The notes below the pieces were generated by a model that did not search any database, was not told the origin of the DNA, and saw nothing but the letters and a program-made list of their open reading frames with translations. This document shows positions 38,501 to 46,318 of a DNA stretch of 64,000 nt, in pieces (the first letter of the stretch is position 1; each line of letters opens with the position of its first letter). The translations under genes and the position numbers were made by a program. Source of the stretch: Anaerobiospirillum thomasii (lineage in GTDB: Bacteria; Pseudomonadota; Gammaproteobacteria; Enterobacterales; Succinivibrionaceae); the NCBI RefSeq assembly GCF_900445255.1, contig NZ_UAPU01000005.1:1063501-1127500 (forward strand), in the 5' to 3' direction.

Positions 38501-38937
38501 TTGTGGCTTTGAGAGACCAATGAAGATGGTTTAATAAACTCTGGTATAGACTGTACACCGCCATAAGAGAGCATAAACCATGATGCCACACGGTGAATGA
38601 GCATTAAAACAATGTTGGCAGATTCTTGAGATGCAAGGTCCTCATGTGCTGCCTTATTTCTGGCATTACGTATACTATGTAAAACCAGACACTGATCTTT
38701 TTGTAATACACCTTCTCTTTGTAGTATTTTAATACGTGAAGCAAAAGTATCCTGCCTATCGCCTCTTGGCTTAATGCGATGATAAGCACACAACAACTTA
38801 ACAATATTTTCACAAAGCATTCCACTCTTAATAAGGGAAGCATTGGCATCAGAGTCTACATAACTCTCTGCTTGAGAGCCTAAAATAGCTAATGATGGGT
38901 ATTTAGATTGCAAAAATGAAAAGTTACTATTAAACAT
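35506..38937 (-). CDS. hsdR: Type I restriction endonuclease subunit (EcoKI-like)
   Basis: 1143 aa (EcoKI HsdR 1170). The order is a DUF4145-type N-terminal helical domain (about 1-130, RNARNKAAHE), a charged linker rich in Lys and Ser, a nuclease region with DYALFIGTKLFAFIEAKS (acidic D and E-x-K), then a superfamily 2 helicase/translocase with Walker A ATGTGKT (Lys454), DEAH in VVDEAHRGYILDKE, TATPALHTVQIFGEPVY and a second RecA domain ending RILYEQMLGRATR. The last ~300 residues are the C-terminal helical domain. Translocates DNA and cuts unmodified DNA far from the target. ATG 38937 has GGAG 9 nt upstream. The first gene of the hsdRMS block, with a hairpin in its leader. Confidence 0.96.
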   Translation of the reverse strand: MFNSNFSFLQSKYPSLAILGSQAESYVDSDANASLIKSGMLCENIVKLLCAYHRIKPRGDRQDTFASRIKILQREGVLQKDQCLVLHSIRNARNKAAHEDLASQESANIVLMLIHRVASWFMLSYGGVQSIPEFIKPSSLVSQSHNINTYTCSTNDKVNLQYEQTSNCITRKSKSNDVAKTKGSTNSKENIDKSVKNEDELFAKELKKAAHEDLGSLSDLKKRSQGIYNMQELSEIETRLIIDEQLRAVGFEADSNTLRYSKGVRPKSGCNMAIAEWPTKSTDNHGRTCSADYALFIGTKLFAFIEAKSAKKDVSAVLDAQGREYSSHVRDEDKEYIIDTYGEYQVPFVFATNGRFYVEQYKQKSGVWFQDLRRTNSAPCALHGFLSPQGLEELLEQKVEKTFARLKEEPYSILESKSGLNLRKYQIDAIKAAESAIVNGQKRVLLAMATGTGKTRTILGFIYRMLKTKSFKRILYIVDRTSLGDQTIDVFKDVELEDYLTLDNIYSIKALQDIKIEKSTKVQIATVQSLVKRIIYARNSDDTEYSMPGVNDYDLVVVDEAHRGYILDKEMTSDEALFTDQRDFISKYRTVIDYFDAVKVALTATPALHTVQIFGEPVYSYSYRQAVIDGYLVDYNPPVLLKTEFNQHGIKYKAGESIEFYDNDTGTVTTKVLEDELNFKVDDFNRKVIVESFNRSFLAEIADEIDPTFCDEYGKTLIYAVNDAHADMIVSILKEIYAPRGVSDMVIKLTGKTADGNQKRIQELIRKFKNERSPGIVVTVDLLTTGIDVPSITKLVFVRRVKSRILYEQMLGRATRKCQNINKDHFDIYDAVNVTSSFDAYTEMKPVAAKQKQTFEELVLAILNSSNHNEIEFNVDRLLAKMHRKNQSMDDKAQDTFKKLNNDVDLTDFIESLSEKRKDLETVYDFIKEHKDLIIKLDSLKSKTESLIAISEKQDLFISKSISYGGSDIRPEDYIEGLRRYLQENKDKLDIIQSICTRPSDLKSSDLKKLLAELESDNYTMMHINKALSDIHRNDADISCDIITIIRGLLLDEPLVSHKDKVERAFAELYKRHEFTKSQKAWLERFKQYLLNDHTAVLSVATMDEDSRFKSLGGFTLIDRTFEQELNIYINEINDLLLTVNEQ

Positions 38938-38956
38938 TTTGCATTACTCCATTATC

Positions 38957-38983
38957 AAAGCATATTCTTTTACAATATGCTTT
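38957..38983 (-). promoter_or_regulatory. Perfect hairpin in the hsdR leader
   Basis: AAAGCATATT pairs perfectly with AATATGCTTT around a 7-nt loop, ending about 20 nt before the hsdR start codon and just upstream of its GGAG. No T-run follows, so a role in mRNA stability or translation control of the nuclease fits better than termination. The rest of the 297-bp gap to the next gene is AT-rich and featureless. Confidence 0.45.
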
Positions 38984-39162
38984 ATTGATAGATATACATT
39001 TACTGTAACTATTCTTATAAAGAATTACCATATAAAAATTATTTTTAATTTTTATAACAATAATGCATAACAAGTAAAATGATAAAAAATCCTACCTTAC
39101 CTCTGTTTACTGTCATGTGAGTTCTCATTTTTATTCTTAACAATAAACAAAAGTGTTTTTAT

Positions 39163-39198
39163 AAAGTGGTGACATTATAAGCATTACATCACCACTTT
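39163..39198 (-). terminator. Terminator-like hairpin after the second methylase gene
   Basis: AAAGTGGTGA and TCACCACTTT form a perfect 10-bp stem around 16 nt, followed on the minus strand by ATAAAAACA. It separates the methylase/half-S pair from hsdR. Confidence 0.55.
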
Positions 39199-39234
39199 AA
39201 ATTTTATTGTTAATACAATTAGCTGCTACTATAA

Positions 39235-40701
39235 CTACATACTAATATCTTTAATATAATTATCAATCTTAGCCTGTACGTCTTGCAACTCTTTTGTAAT
39301 ATTACTAATATTTATCTTAATACTATTAATATCTATCAGATCCTCTTCAAATGTATCTACATATAGAGGGATATTAAGATTATAATTGTTATTCTTGATC
39401 TCATCAAATGAAGCAATATGGCTAAATTTATCCTCATTCTGCCATGTTTGATATACTTTTACAATACGCTTTACTGTATCATTTTTTAGTACATAGTTAT
39501 TTTTATTTCTATCATAACTATCACTTCCAGATGCATCTATAAAAAGAACATCTCTGCTGATACGGTTCTTTTTAAAGACCATGATGCACATTTGCGTTAT
39601 TGTATAATGCAGAATGCCTGAAGGCAGAACAATCACTGTATCAAGCAAATTCATATCTACAATAGCTTTACGTAGATTTTGAACCACAGCTCCGCGTGAT
39701 AACACACCTGCAGGTAGTAAAGCTGCCATTCTGCCTGTTTTTTCATCTAAGCAGGAGAGCATATGCTGTAAAAATGTAAAATCTCCTTTAGGATCGAATA
39801 TTTTAAATGGGAAGCGGTTATATTTATCGTTATTTATAACTGCCTTTAGTTCCATGCTCTTTAATTTTGTATCATGTGCATTTGCCCCTGTCACATTTGT
39901 AAATGAAGGATTGGCAATAACAACATCAAACTTCATAAGCCTGCCATTTTCTATATTCATTGGATCCTGAATTGAATCACCAAGCCATATATGTGACGTA
40001 TCTATGTCGTGCAAGAGCATATTAAGAATGCATACAGACCAACTAGATTTATTTATTTCCTGACCATAAATGCTAACATTTCCTCCAACTGCCTCTTTAT
40101 AAGCATTAATTAACATACCTCCAGTTCCGCATGTTGGATCATAGACTTCCTCATTTTCTTGAGGTTTAACAATTGAAGAAACCAACTTTGCAATTTGATT
40201 TGGAGTTTCAAAATAAATTGTATCTCTCCTTGACAGCATTGCGATATAATCACTTATAATTTCTAAGGCATCTGTTATAACATTTGCAGAGTCTAAGCAG
40301 CTAGGTCTTAGATCTAGATTATTAAAGCTATCTACTATCTTCTTTAACGTATGATTTTTATCTTTACCATTTACAGTAACTGCAAAATTAGTAAAATCAA
40401 TAATATCAAATACACCTTTAAGTCTGTCAGAATTTTTCTTCTCTAGATTCTTAAATGCAGAGTTCATTATCGAAGCCAAATCTTCATCATCTTTATGTGA
40501 ATATATAAAATCAAACGAAGATTCTTTGTTTGAACAAATTAATTCACCATTTACTAATGGTTCAATTTCTTTATTTCTATCGCTTATCTTTTTTAATAAC
40601 AGCAAGGAGTAAATATAAGCTTTTATATTATAATGTTCTATCTCTCTTATATATCTTACAGAATCATTTACTGCCTTTATAATATCGTTCTTGCTAGTCA
40701 T
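39235..40701 (-). CDS. Second HsdM-like N6-adenine methylase with NPSF motif
   Basis: 488 aa. The N-terminal helical domain (AYIYSLLLLKKISDRNKEIE) and methylase core are of HsdM type. Motif I is canonical (YDPTCGTGGML, about residues 185-195), but motif IV reads VIANPSFTNV: the catalytic NPPF/Y is NPSF. A change of the second Pro is unusual and may lower or abolish catalysis. Late sequence has a coiled C-terminus. The start is taken as ATG 40701, because GGAG lies 9 nt upstream and the half-specificity gene stops one base before it; ATG 40716 has no ribosome site. No dedicated HsdR accompanies it. It is divergent from the EcoKI-like HsdM next door. Confidence 0.88.
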   Translation of the reverse strand: MTSKNDIIKAVNDSVRYIREIEHYNIKAYIYSLLLLKKISDRNKEIEPLVNGELICSNKESSFDFIYSHKDDEDLASIMNSAFKNLEKKNSDRLKGVFDIIDFTNFAVTVNGKDKNHTLKKIVDSFNNLDLRPSCLDSANVITDALEIISDYIAMLSRRDTIYFETPNQIAKLVSSIVKPQENEEVYDPTCGTGGMLINAYKEAVGGNVSIYGQEINKSSWSVCILNMLLHDIDTSHIWLGDSIQDPMNIENGRLMKFDVVIANPSFTNVTGANAHDTKLKSMELKAVINNDKYNRFPFKIFDPKGDFTFLQHMLSCLDEKTGRMAALLPAGVLSRGAVVQNLRKAIVDMNLLDTVIVLPSGILHYTITQMCIMVFKKNRISRDVLFIDASGSDSYDRNKNNYVLKNDTVKRIVKVYQTWQNEDKFSHIASFDEIKNNNYNLNIPLYVDTFEEDLIDINSIKINISNITKELQDVQAKIDNYIKDISM

Positions 40702-40702
40702 T

Positions 40703-41290
40703 TTATTTATCTCCATTTACAAATTTTGTATATTCATTATTTAATATGAAAGTATAAAATTTTTCTTTTTGTTCAACTAAGTCTTTTAAAAGTTTTACTT
40801 CTTTTTTACCCAGTAAAAACAAGTCGGCAATATTTTGCTGCTTCTCCCTTGACACTGCCGCTATATCTAAGCCCATAAAGTATTTTGCATTTACTGCACT
40901 TAGCATATTGCCTGTAGAGTTCTTGTAAATATCTCTTTTGATCTGTGATGTATTAAGCAGCCAATATAAATATTCAGGGAGCAATTGATTATCCCTAATT
41001 CTAATTACTACGAAGTTTGATGATATAACCATCCCCGCAGTTGTTTCATCAATTAATACTGCTGTGTACGGAGCAGTAAGTCTAACTACAATATCTCCTA
41101 CTTTAGTTAGATGTTCATCCTTCAATTGTTCTATAGCTTCATAGTTATCAGCACCATTTAGATCAATTTCTCCATCTTCTCTAATGCAGCGTAGATTAAG
41201 TAGCTTGTAACGATACTCTGATGTTTTTTTTGCTTGTTTTCTTGCTAATACAAGCCCACAGCTGACACTTGCCATATCGCCTAATTTCAT
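40703..41290 (-). CDS. One-TRD (half) type I specificity protein
   Basis: 195 aa from ATG 41290. That start has AAGGAG 6 nt upstream; the earlier ATG at 41314 lies inside a repeat unit and has no site. The sequence covers a single target-recognition domain (KLGDMASVSCGLVLARKQ... VGDIVVRLTAPYTAVLID... LPEYLYWLLNTSQIKR) and one conserved helix (VSREKQQNIADLFLLGKKEVKLLKDLVEQKEKF). Full HsdS proteins have two of each and are twice as long. Single-TRD subunits can dimerise to recognise palindromic bipartite sites. It is translationally coupled to the downstream NPSF methylase gene. Three 67-bp-spaced repeats lie just upstream. Confidence 0.85.
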   Translation of the reverse strand: MKLGDMASVSCGLVLARKQAKKTSEYRYKLLNLRCIREDGEIDLNGADNYEAIEQLKDEHLTKVGDIVVRLTAPYTAVLIDETTAGMVISSNFVVIRIRDNQLLPEYLYWLLNTSQIKRDIYKNSTGNMLSAVNAKYFMGLDIAAVSREKQQNIADLFLLGKKEVKLLKDLVEQKEKFYTFILNNEYTKFVNGDK

Positions 41291-41300
41291 ATTTGACTCC

Positions 41301-41458
41301 TTTGTCATGTGCAATAAATAACAATTATAATTTCTAAAAATTTAGTTAAAATTCACGGGACTTAGTATTTGTCACGTGCAATAAATAACAACTGTATTAA
41401 CTATAATCGTTGTCTAAATACATTGCAAGCGTTTTTTGTCACGTGCAAAAAATAACAC
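41301..41458. repeat. Three 24-bp direct repeats at exact 67-bp spacing
   Basis: TTTGTCAYGTGCAATAAATAACA-type copies begin at 41301, 41368 and 41435, exactly 67 bp apart; the third differs by a few bases (GCAAAAAATAACAC). Each contains a CACGTG or CATGTG palindrome. The 43-bp intervals are unrelated in sequence. The first copy ends immediately before the half-specificity gene. 67 bp is about 6.4 helical turns. Operator series or recombination sites are the most plausible readings. Confidence 0.85.
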
Positions 41459-41626
41459 TTATGATCGTTGATTTTTAAGCAGAAATATTTCAATATTACT
41501 CATATGTAGAATGTGCTTATATTCTCAAGGTTTTAGTTAGAAATCTGATAACAATTGTTTAAATTTACTGTAAAACAAGAACTTAGCTCGAAGCAACGTC
41601 AAATGACAACATCAAAATTAAGGTAA

Positions 41627-41800
41627 TGTTTTGCTGAGTACTGTCATTGGCTTAATTTTGATCTTTTAGATTTAAAATTAGAAGAGTATAAAATTATTGA
41701 GAATCTAATTGATGAAAACAGTAGACTGAAAAATATGTGTCCAGAATGTGTCCAGAGCGTAAAAATAAGCCCTAAAAAACCTTTAAAATCAGCTCTTTAG
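41627..41800 (+). pseudogene. Start-less C-terminal gene fragment beside guaA
   Basis: A 57-codon open frame follows a TAA at 41624-41626, has no ATG/GTG/TTG near its left end, and ends TAG at 41798-41800. It encodes a charged helical tail (LLDLKLEEYKIIENLIDENS, then CPECVQSVKISPKKPLKSAL) containing a short DNA duplication, TGTGTCCAGA/TGTGTCCAGA. It looks like the remnant of a larger protein, oriented towards the 3' end of guaA, a known island integration site. I cannot name the parent. The preceding 170 bases (41459-41626) hold nothing recognisable. Confidence 0.35.
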
Positions 41801-41806
41801 GGCTAT
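41762..41806 (-). terminator. Terminator of guaBA
   Basis: On the minus strand AGCCCTAAA and TTTAGGGCT form a 9-bp stem around 19 nt, then TTATTTTT. It begins within 12 bases of the guaA stop. Confidence 0.6.
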
Positions 41807-41814
41807 TTTGGCAA

Positions 41815-43386
41815 CTACTCCCACTCAATGGTTGCAGGAGGCTTGCCTGATATATCGTAGCAGACTCTTGAAATGCCGTTTACCTCATTGATAATACGGT
41901 TAGATACCCTGCCAAGCAGCTCGTAAGGCAGTTCTGCCCACTTTGCAGTCATAAAATCAATGGTCTGTACAGCGCGTAATGACACAACATAATCATAACG
42001 TCTGCCATCACCCATAACACCTACTGATTTTACAGGCAGGAATACGGTAAAGGCCTGAGATACCTTGTCATACCAGCCTGAATTATTAAGCTCTTCAATG
42101 AAAATAGCATCAGCTCTGCGCAGCAGATCAAGATACTCTTTTTTGATCTCGCCTAAAACTCTTACACCAAGACCAGGGCCTGGGAATGGATGTCTCTGTA
42201 CCATCTTAACAGGCAGACCAAGCTCTACACCAATGCGGCGTACTTCATCTTTAAAGAGCTCACGCAGAGGCTCTACAAGCTTGAACTTCAGATCATCTGG
42301 CAGACCGCCTACATTGTGATGAGACTTAATCACATGAGCCTTACCGGTTTTGGATGCTGCAGATTCAATCACATCTGGATAGATGGTGCCCTGAGCCAAA
42401 AACTCAACGCCATCAAGCTTTCTGGCCTCATCGGCAAAGACATCAATAAAGGTATGACCAATAGCCTTGCGCTTGGCCTCTGGATCTGAAATTCCCTCAA
42501 GTGCCTTTAAGAATCTTGCCTCGGCATCTGCATAGGCAATATTAAGACCGAAGTTTGCAAACATCTCTTTAACCTGAGCGCCCTCGTTTAAGCGCAGCAG
42601 GCCATTGTCCACAAATACGCAGACAAGATTGTCGCCTATAGCCTTGTGTAGCAGTAGAGCTGTAACTGATGAATCAACACCGCCTGAAAGACCCAATAAA
42701 ACCTTTGAGTCACCTACCTCGGCTCTGATTCTAGCCACTGCATCTTCAATAATGGCAGAGGCTGACCACAGACCGTGCAACTTACAGATATCAATTACAA
42801 AGCGGCGTAAAAATTCTGCGCCCTGCTTGGTGTGGGTTACCTCAGGGTGGAACTGTACACCGTAGAATTGACGGCTCTCATCGTAGATGGCTGCATATGG
42901 GCATGTATCAGTTGATCCTACACAGTTAAAGCCTTCAGGGATAGCTACAACCTTGTCGCCATGGCTCATCCATACATCAAGTCTCTTGCCTTCTTCATGA
43001 TCGCTCAGACCGTCAAATAAAGGGCACTGAGCCTTAACATCCATAGCGGCATAGCCAAACTCTCTTAAATCTGAGCCTTCAACCTTGCCGCCAAGCTGTA
43101 CAGACATAGTCTGCAGGCCATAGCAGATACCAAGTACAGGTACGCCCATCTCAAAGACGCACTGTGGTGCTCTTGGGGAGTTTTCCTCTGTGGTTGATTC
43201 AGGACCGCCTGATAAAATAATGCCGTTTGGAGCAAAGTCTTTAATATGCTTTACATCCACATCCCATGGCATAAGTTCACAGTAGACGCCAATCTCGCGT
43301 ACACGGCGGGCAATAAGTTGTGTTACCTGAGAGCCAAAATCAAGGATCAGGATTTTCTCTGAGTGAATGTTTTTTGTATCGGTCAT
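41815..43386 (-). CDS. guaA: GMP synthase (glutamine-hydrolysing)
   Basis: 523 aa (E. coli 525). Converts XMP to GMP using glutamine and ATP. The N-terminal class I amidotransferase has [18 protein letters not shown] and the nucleophile in GICYGLQ, with HPEVTHT completing the triad. The ATP pyrophosphatase domain has the PP-loop [13 protein letters not shown] (about residues 233-245), and the C-terminal dimerisation domain ends [10 protein letters not shown], the usual C-terminus. ATG 43386 is chosen over an in-frame start at 43419, which adds 11 non-conserved residues. It follows guaB by 58 bp in one operon. The 3' end abuts the defence island. Confidence 0.97.
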   Translation of the reverse strand: MTDTKNIHSEKILILDFGSQVTQLIARRVREIGVYCELMPWDVDVKHIKDFAPNGIILSGGPESTTEENSPRAPQCVFEMGVPVLGICYGLQTMSVQLGGKVEGSDLREFGYAAMDVKAQCPLFDGLSDHEEGKRLDVWMSHGDKVVAIPEGFNCVGSTDTCPYAAIYDESRQFYGVQFHPEVTHTKQGAEFLRRFVIDICKLHGLWSASAIIEDAVARIRAEVGDSKVLLGLSGGVDSSVTALLLHKAIGDNLVCVFVDNGLLRLNEGAQVKEMFANFGLNIAYADAEARFLKALEGISDPEAKRKAIGHTFIDVFADEARKLDGVEFLAQGTIYPDVIESAASKTGKAHVIKSHHNVGGLPDDLKFKLVEPLRELFKDEVRRIGVELGLPVKMVQRHPFPGPGLGVRVLGEIKKEYLDLLRRADAIFIEELNNSGWYDKVSQAFTVFLPVKSVGVMGDGRRYDYVVSLRAVQTIDFMTAKWAELPYELLGRVSNRIINEVNGISRVCYDISGKPPATIEWE

Positions 43387-43444
43387 AAATTCAATTCTAC
43401 AAGTACAAAACTGCCACACTCAAGGAATGTGGCAGTAAATTTAA

Positions 43445-44911
43445 TTAGTGACTCTGATAGTTAGGAGCTTCTTTGGTGATTGTCACATCATGAACATGTG
43501 ACTCACGGATACCTGCTCCTGTGATGCGTACGAACTTGGCCTTGGTGCGCAGTTCATCAATGGTGGCACAGCCTGTAAGACCCATAGCTGATCTTAAGCC
43601 ACCCATCTGCTGATGGATAATGCCGCGCAGTGAGCCCTTATAGGCCACACGACCTTCAATACCCTCAGGAACAAGCTTATCAGCTGCATTGTCTGAATTC
43701 TGGAAGTATCTGTCTGCAGAGCCCTTTGACATGGCAGCAAGAGAGCCCATGCCGCGATATGATTTAAATGAACGGCCCTGATAGATTTCAATCTCACCAG
43801 GAGCCTCTTCTGTTCCTGCAAACATTGAGCCTACCATTACGCAGTTGGCACCTGCAGCCAGAGCTTTGGCAATATCGCCTGAATATCTGATACCGCCGTC
43901 GGCAATAACCTTGATATCACTGCCCTTTAAAGCTTCGCAGGCATTGGCGATGGCGCTCATCTGAGGCACACCGCATCCTGTAACCATACGTGTAGTACAT
44001 ATAGAGCCAGGACCGATACCAACCTTGACAGTGCTGACACCAGCCTCGGCAAGAGCGATGGCGCCTTCAGCTGTAGCAATGTTACCACCAATGATTGGCA
44101 GCTGTGGATAGGCTTTTCTGATCTGGGCAATTCTGTCAAGAACACCCTGTGAATGACCATGAGATGAGTCAACGAGCAGTACGTCAACACCGGCCTCAAC
44201 TAAAGCCTTGGCACGTTCCTCATTGCCAGGACCTGCACCAATGGCAGCACCTACGCGCAGTCTGCCCAGGGCATCCTTACAGGCATTTGGCTTGTTCTCG
44301 GCCTTTTTAAAATCCTTTACAGTGATTATGCCCTTTAGGTGGAAGGCATCATCAACTACTAAAACCTTTTCAATTCTGTGCTTTTGCATCAAAGCCACAA
44401 CTTCATCGTGAGAGGCCTTTTCCTTAACAGTAACCAGTCTCTCCTTTGGAGTCATGATTTCATGTACTTTGGCATTGCCGTCTGTGACAAAGCGTACATC
44501 TCTTCCTGTAATAATACCTAAGAGGTTGTCCTCTTCATCAATTACAGGGAAACCGCCAAATCCGTGCTTTTTGCTCATCATGCGCACTTCATCGATGGTG
44601 GCATTTGGGTGCACTGATACAGGAGCTGTAACCATACCGCTTTCAAAGCGTTTTACTTTTAGTACTTCCTGTGCCTGTCTCTCTATTGACATATTTTTAT
44701 GAATAAAGCCGACACCGCCTTCCTGAGCCAGGGCAATAGCCAGATTTGACTCAGTTACTGTATCCATGGCTGATGAAACCATAGGAATATTGATTCTTAT
44801 ATTTGAGGTCAGATATGTGCTTAAGTTAGCTGTGTTCGGTAAAACAGTTGAGTGTGCAGGAACGAGCAGTAGATCATCAAAGGTAAGTGCTTCTTCAACG
44901 ATACGTAGCAT
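43445..44911 (-). CDS. guaB: IMP dehydrogenase
   Basis: 488 aa (same as E. coli). Oxidises IMP to XMP with NAD, the first committed step to GMP. The barrel is interrupted by two CBS domains at about residues 93-205 ([34 protein letters not shown]). The catalytic loop is [20 protein letters not shown] with the active-site Cys, and the flap has [10 protein letters not shown]. First gene of guaBA. ATG 44911 with GAGGCAT upstream on the minus strand. The 230-bp upstream gap is AT-rich; no clear PurR box was found. Confidence 0.97.
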   Translation of the reverse strand: MLRIVEEALTFDDLLLVPAHSTVLPNTANLSTYLTSNIRINIPMVSSAMDTVTESNLAIALAQEGGVGFIHKNMSIERQAQEVLKVKRFESGMVTAPVSVHPNATIDEVRMMSKKHGFGGFPVIDEEDNLLGIITGRDVRFVTDGNAKVHEIMTPKERLVTVKEKASHDEVVALMQKHRIEKVLVVDDAFHLKGIITVKDFKKAENKPNACKDALGRLRVGAAIGAGPGNEERAKALVEAGVDVLLVDSSHGHSQGVLDRIAQIRKAYPQLPIIGGNIATAEGAIALAEAGVSTVKVGIGPGSICTTRMVTGCGVPQMSAIANACEALKGSDIKVIADGGIRYSGDIAKALAAGANCVMVGSMFAGTEEAPGEIEIYQGRSFKSYRGMGSLAAMSKGSADRYFQNSDNAADKLVPEGIEGRVAYKGSLRGIIHQQMGGLRSAMGLTGCATIDELRTKAKFVRITGAGIRESHVHDVTITKEAPNYQSH

Positions 44912-45170
44912 AATGCCTCCTCAGGCGTGTCAATTAAATTGACTGTTTATTATATCAAAAGCAAAGATAAAAATGTGATTTAGTCAATATTTTTTCATAT
45001 ATATGACATTTTTGTATATTATCTTGTAAAAAACGCCTGTTTTTAAATGCTATTTTAGTTTGACAATCTTTTTAAAGAGACAAATTTTTATCATATGCAG
45101 TCTATACAAAAAGTCTAAAGTTCTATAGATTAAGATTGTATTGTTATATCAGGATAAACATGAGGATAGT

Positions 45171-45971
45171 ATGTTCAAATCAATTGCCAACCTTTTTAAA
45201 AAACCGGAAATTATTCTCTACCACGGTCTTTTAACCACAACTGTGGACAAAGCCTTGGACAATATAAAAAGCAAGATTACAGATACTGACAAAGATCCTC
45301 TGTCCCTGTTTAAAGAGCAGTACATGCGCATGTTAAGAGATCTTATCTACAGTGATTTTCTAAAGTATGAATATTTGGAGACAGCCTCTACTGCCTTCTA
45401 TGAAATTTTTGTAAGCCCTCTGCCAGAGGAAAAACATGCCTTTGATGCACTTATAAGTTTAGGACAGTATAAATTAAAATTTATAGAGACAATGAAAAGT
45501 GGCATTCATCACGATGACAGCTATCCATTCTTCTATGACAAATACATAGACAGCGGTGAGAGAATTTTATGGCAGTATCGCGATCTTGATATTCTTGCCT
45601 CATACAAGAACATACAGATAGGCGTGGATGTGCTCAACTCCTGCGGCTGCGTTTCCAAAATATCAGATAATATGCTCGAGCGCGATGAAAGCGGTAAAAA
45701 TGCTTTGTCCAATACACTTGATATTTTCAAATGGGGCAAAATCAAGCACAATGATATTACCCTTACAGACAAGTCCTTTTATATAAAATCAAAGGATGCC
45801 TTTGACAAGCTGCCATATACCTTTATTAAAAAGCCTATAGCCCACAAGGATGGATTTATCTTCACCACAGATACCTTAAATGGCAGATCGCTTATTATCA
45901 AAACCTATGACCCTGTGTTTTTACTAAACACCATAGATTTTCTCTCTGACAGAAAGTCACTGTGTCTGTAA
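45171..45971 (+). CDS. Hypothetical protein, 266 aa
   Basis: From ATG 45171, chosen because GAGGA lies 5 nt upstream; an in-frame start at 45141 has no ribosome site. I recognise no domain. The sequence is soluble-looking, with no signal peptide or membrane helix. It is rich in Asp, Lys and Tyr, with a helical first half (PLSLFKEQYMRMLRDLIYSDFL) and a strand-rich second half (NDITLTDKSFYIKSKD). It is transcribed alone, divergent from guaB, and ends at a strong terminator shared with the CRISPR mini-array coming from the other side. Base composition is ordinary for the window, so it need not be foreign. Confidence 0.7.
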   Translation: MFKSIANLFKKPEIILYHGLLTTTVDKALDNIKSKITDTDKDPLSLFKEQYMRMLRDLIYSDFLKYEYLETASTAFYEIFVSPLPEEKHAFDALISLGQYKLKFIETMKSGIHHDDSYPFFYDKYIDSGERILWQYRDLDILASYKNIQIGVDVLNSCGCVSKISDNMLERDESGKNALSNTLDIFKWGKIKHNDITLTDKSFYIKSKDAFDKLPYTFIKKPIAHKDGFIFTTDTLNGRSLIIKTYDPVFLLNTIDFLSDRKSLCL

Positions 45972-45986
45972 AACACCACATGCCTT

Positions 45987-46025
45987 AAAACACAAAAGCG
46001 CAGATATTCAGCGCTTTTGTGTTTT
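45987..46025. terminator. Strong bidirectional terminator
   Basis: AAAACACAAAAGCGC and GCGCTTTTGTGTTTT form a perfect 15-bp stem around a 9-nt loop. The A and T ends serve both the hypothetical gene (plus) and transcripts leaving the CRISPR array (minus). Confidence 0.9.
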
Positions 46026-46027
46026 AA

Positions 46028-46175
46028 ATGGAAAGCCACCTGTTTTGCGGGTGATTTCTTCTTGAACCTGAAACATCAATAACTCAATTTCTAAGCCACC
46101 TATGCGGCGGGTAACTAAAAAATTATTTGTTATATCAAATGAAAAACTTTCTAAGCCACCTATGCGGCGGGTAAC
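46028..46175 (-). CRISPR. Solitary type I-F CRISPR mini-array, three repeats and two spacers
   Basis: Two identical 28-bp repeats (46088-46115, 46148-46175), read on the minus strand, start GTTACCCGCCGC and end GGTGGCTTAGAAA, the type I-F pattern (GTT-stem-GCTTAGAAA). A third, degenerate copy sits exactly one period away at 46028-46055 (about 17 of 28 bases). Both spacers are exactly 32 bp, giving the canonical 60-bp I-F period. Decay of the 46028 copy marks the leader-distal end, so transcription is on the minus strand with the leader at 46176-46318. That AT-rich stretch has a short CCTGA/TCAGG hairpin and a TTTACCATA/TATGGTAAA inverted repeat. No cas gene occurs in the window, so processing by Cas6f would have to come from another locus. 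Confidence 0.85.
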
Positions 46176-46318
46176 TGGATCAACATACCATTAATTACCT
46201 GATTTTTCAGGAGCAAGAGGCATATATTGCTATTTTACCATATTTTTATTATGGTAAATAAACCATTGATAATAATATGCTTTTTAAACAGCTAAAAATT
46301 TTGGTTTTGCAAACCTTA

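Noticed and set aside
41301..41458. CRISPR array (24-bp repeats, 43-bp spacers)
   Set aside because: The repeat has no CRISPR-like terminal features, spacing is long, and the repeats adjoin a start codon; a regulatory array fits better.
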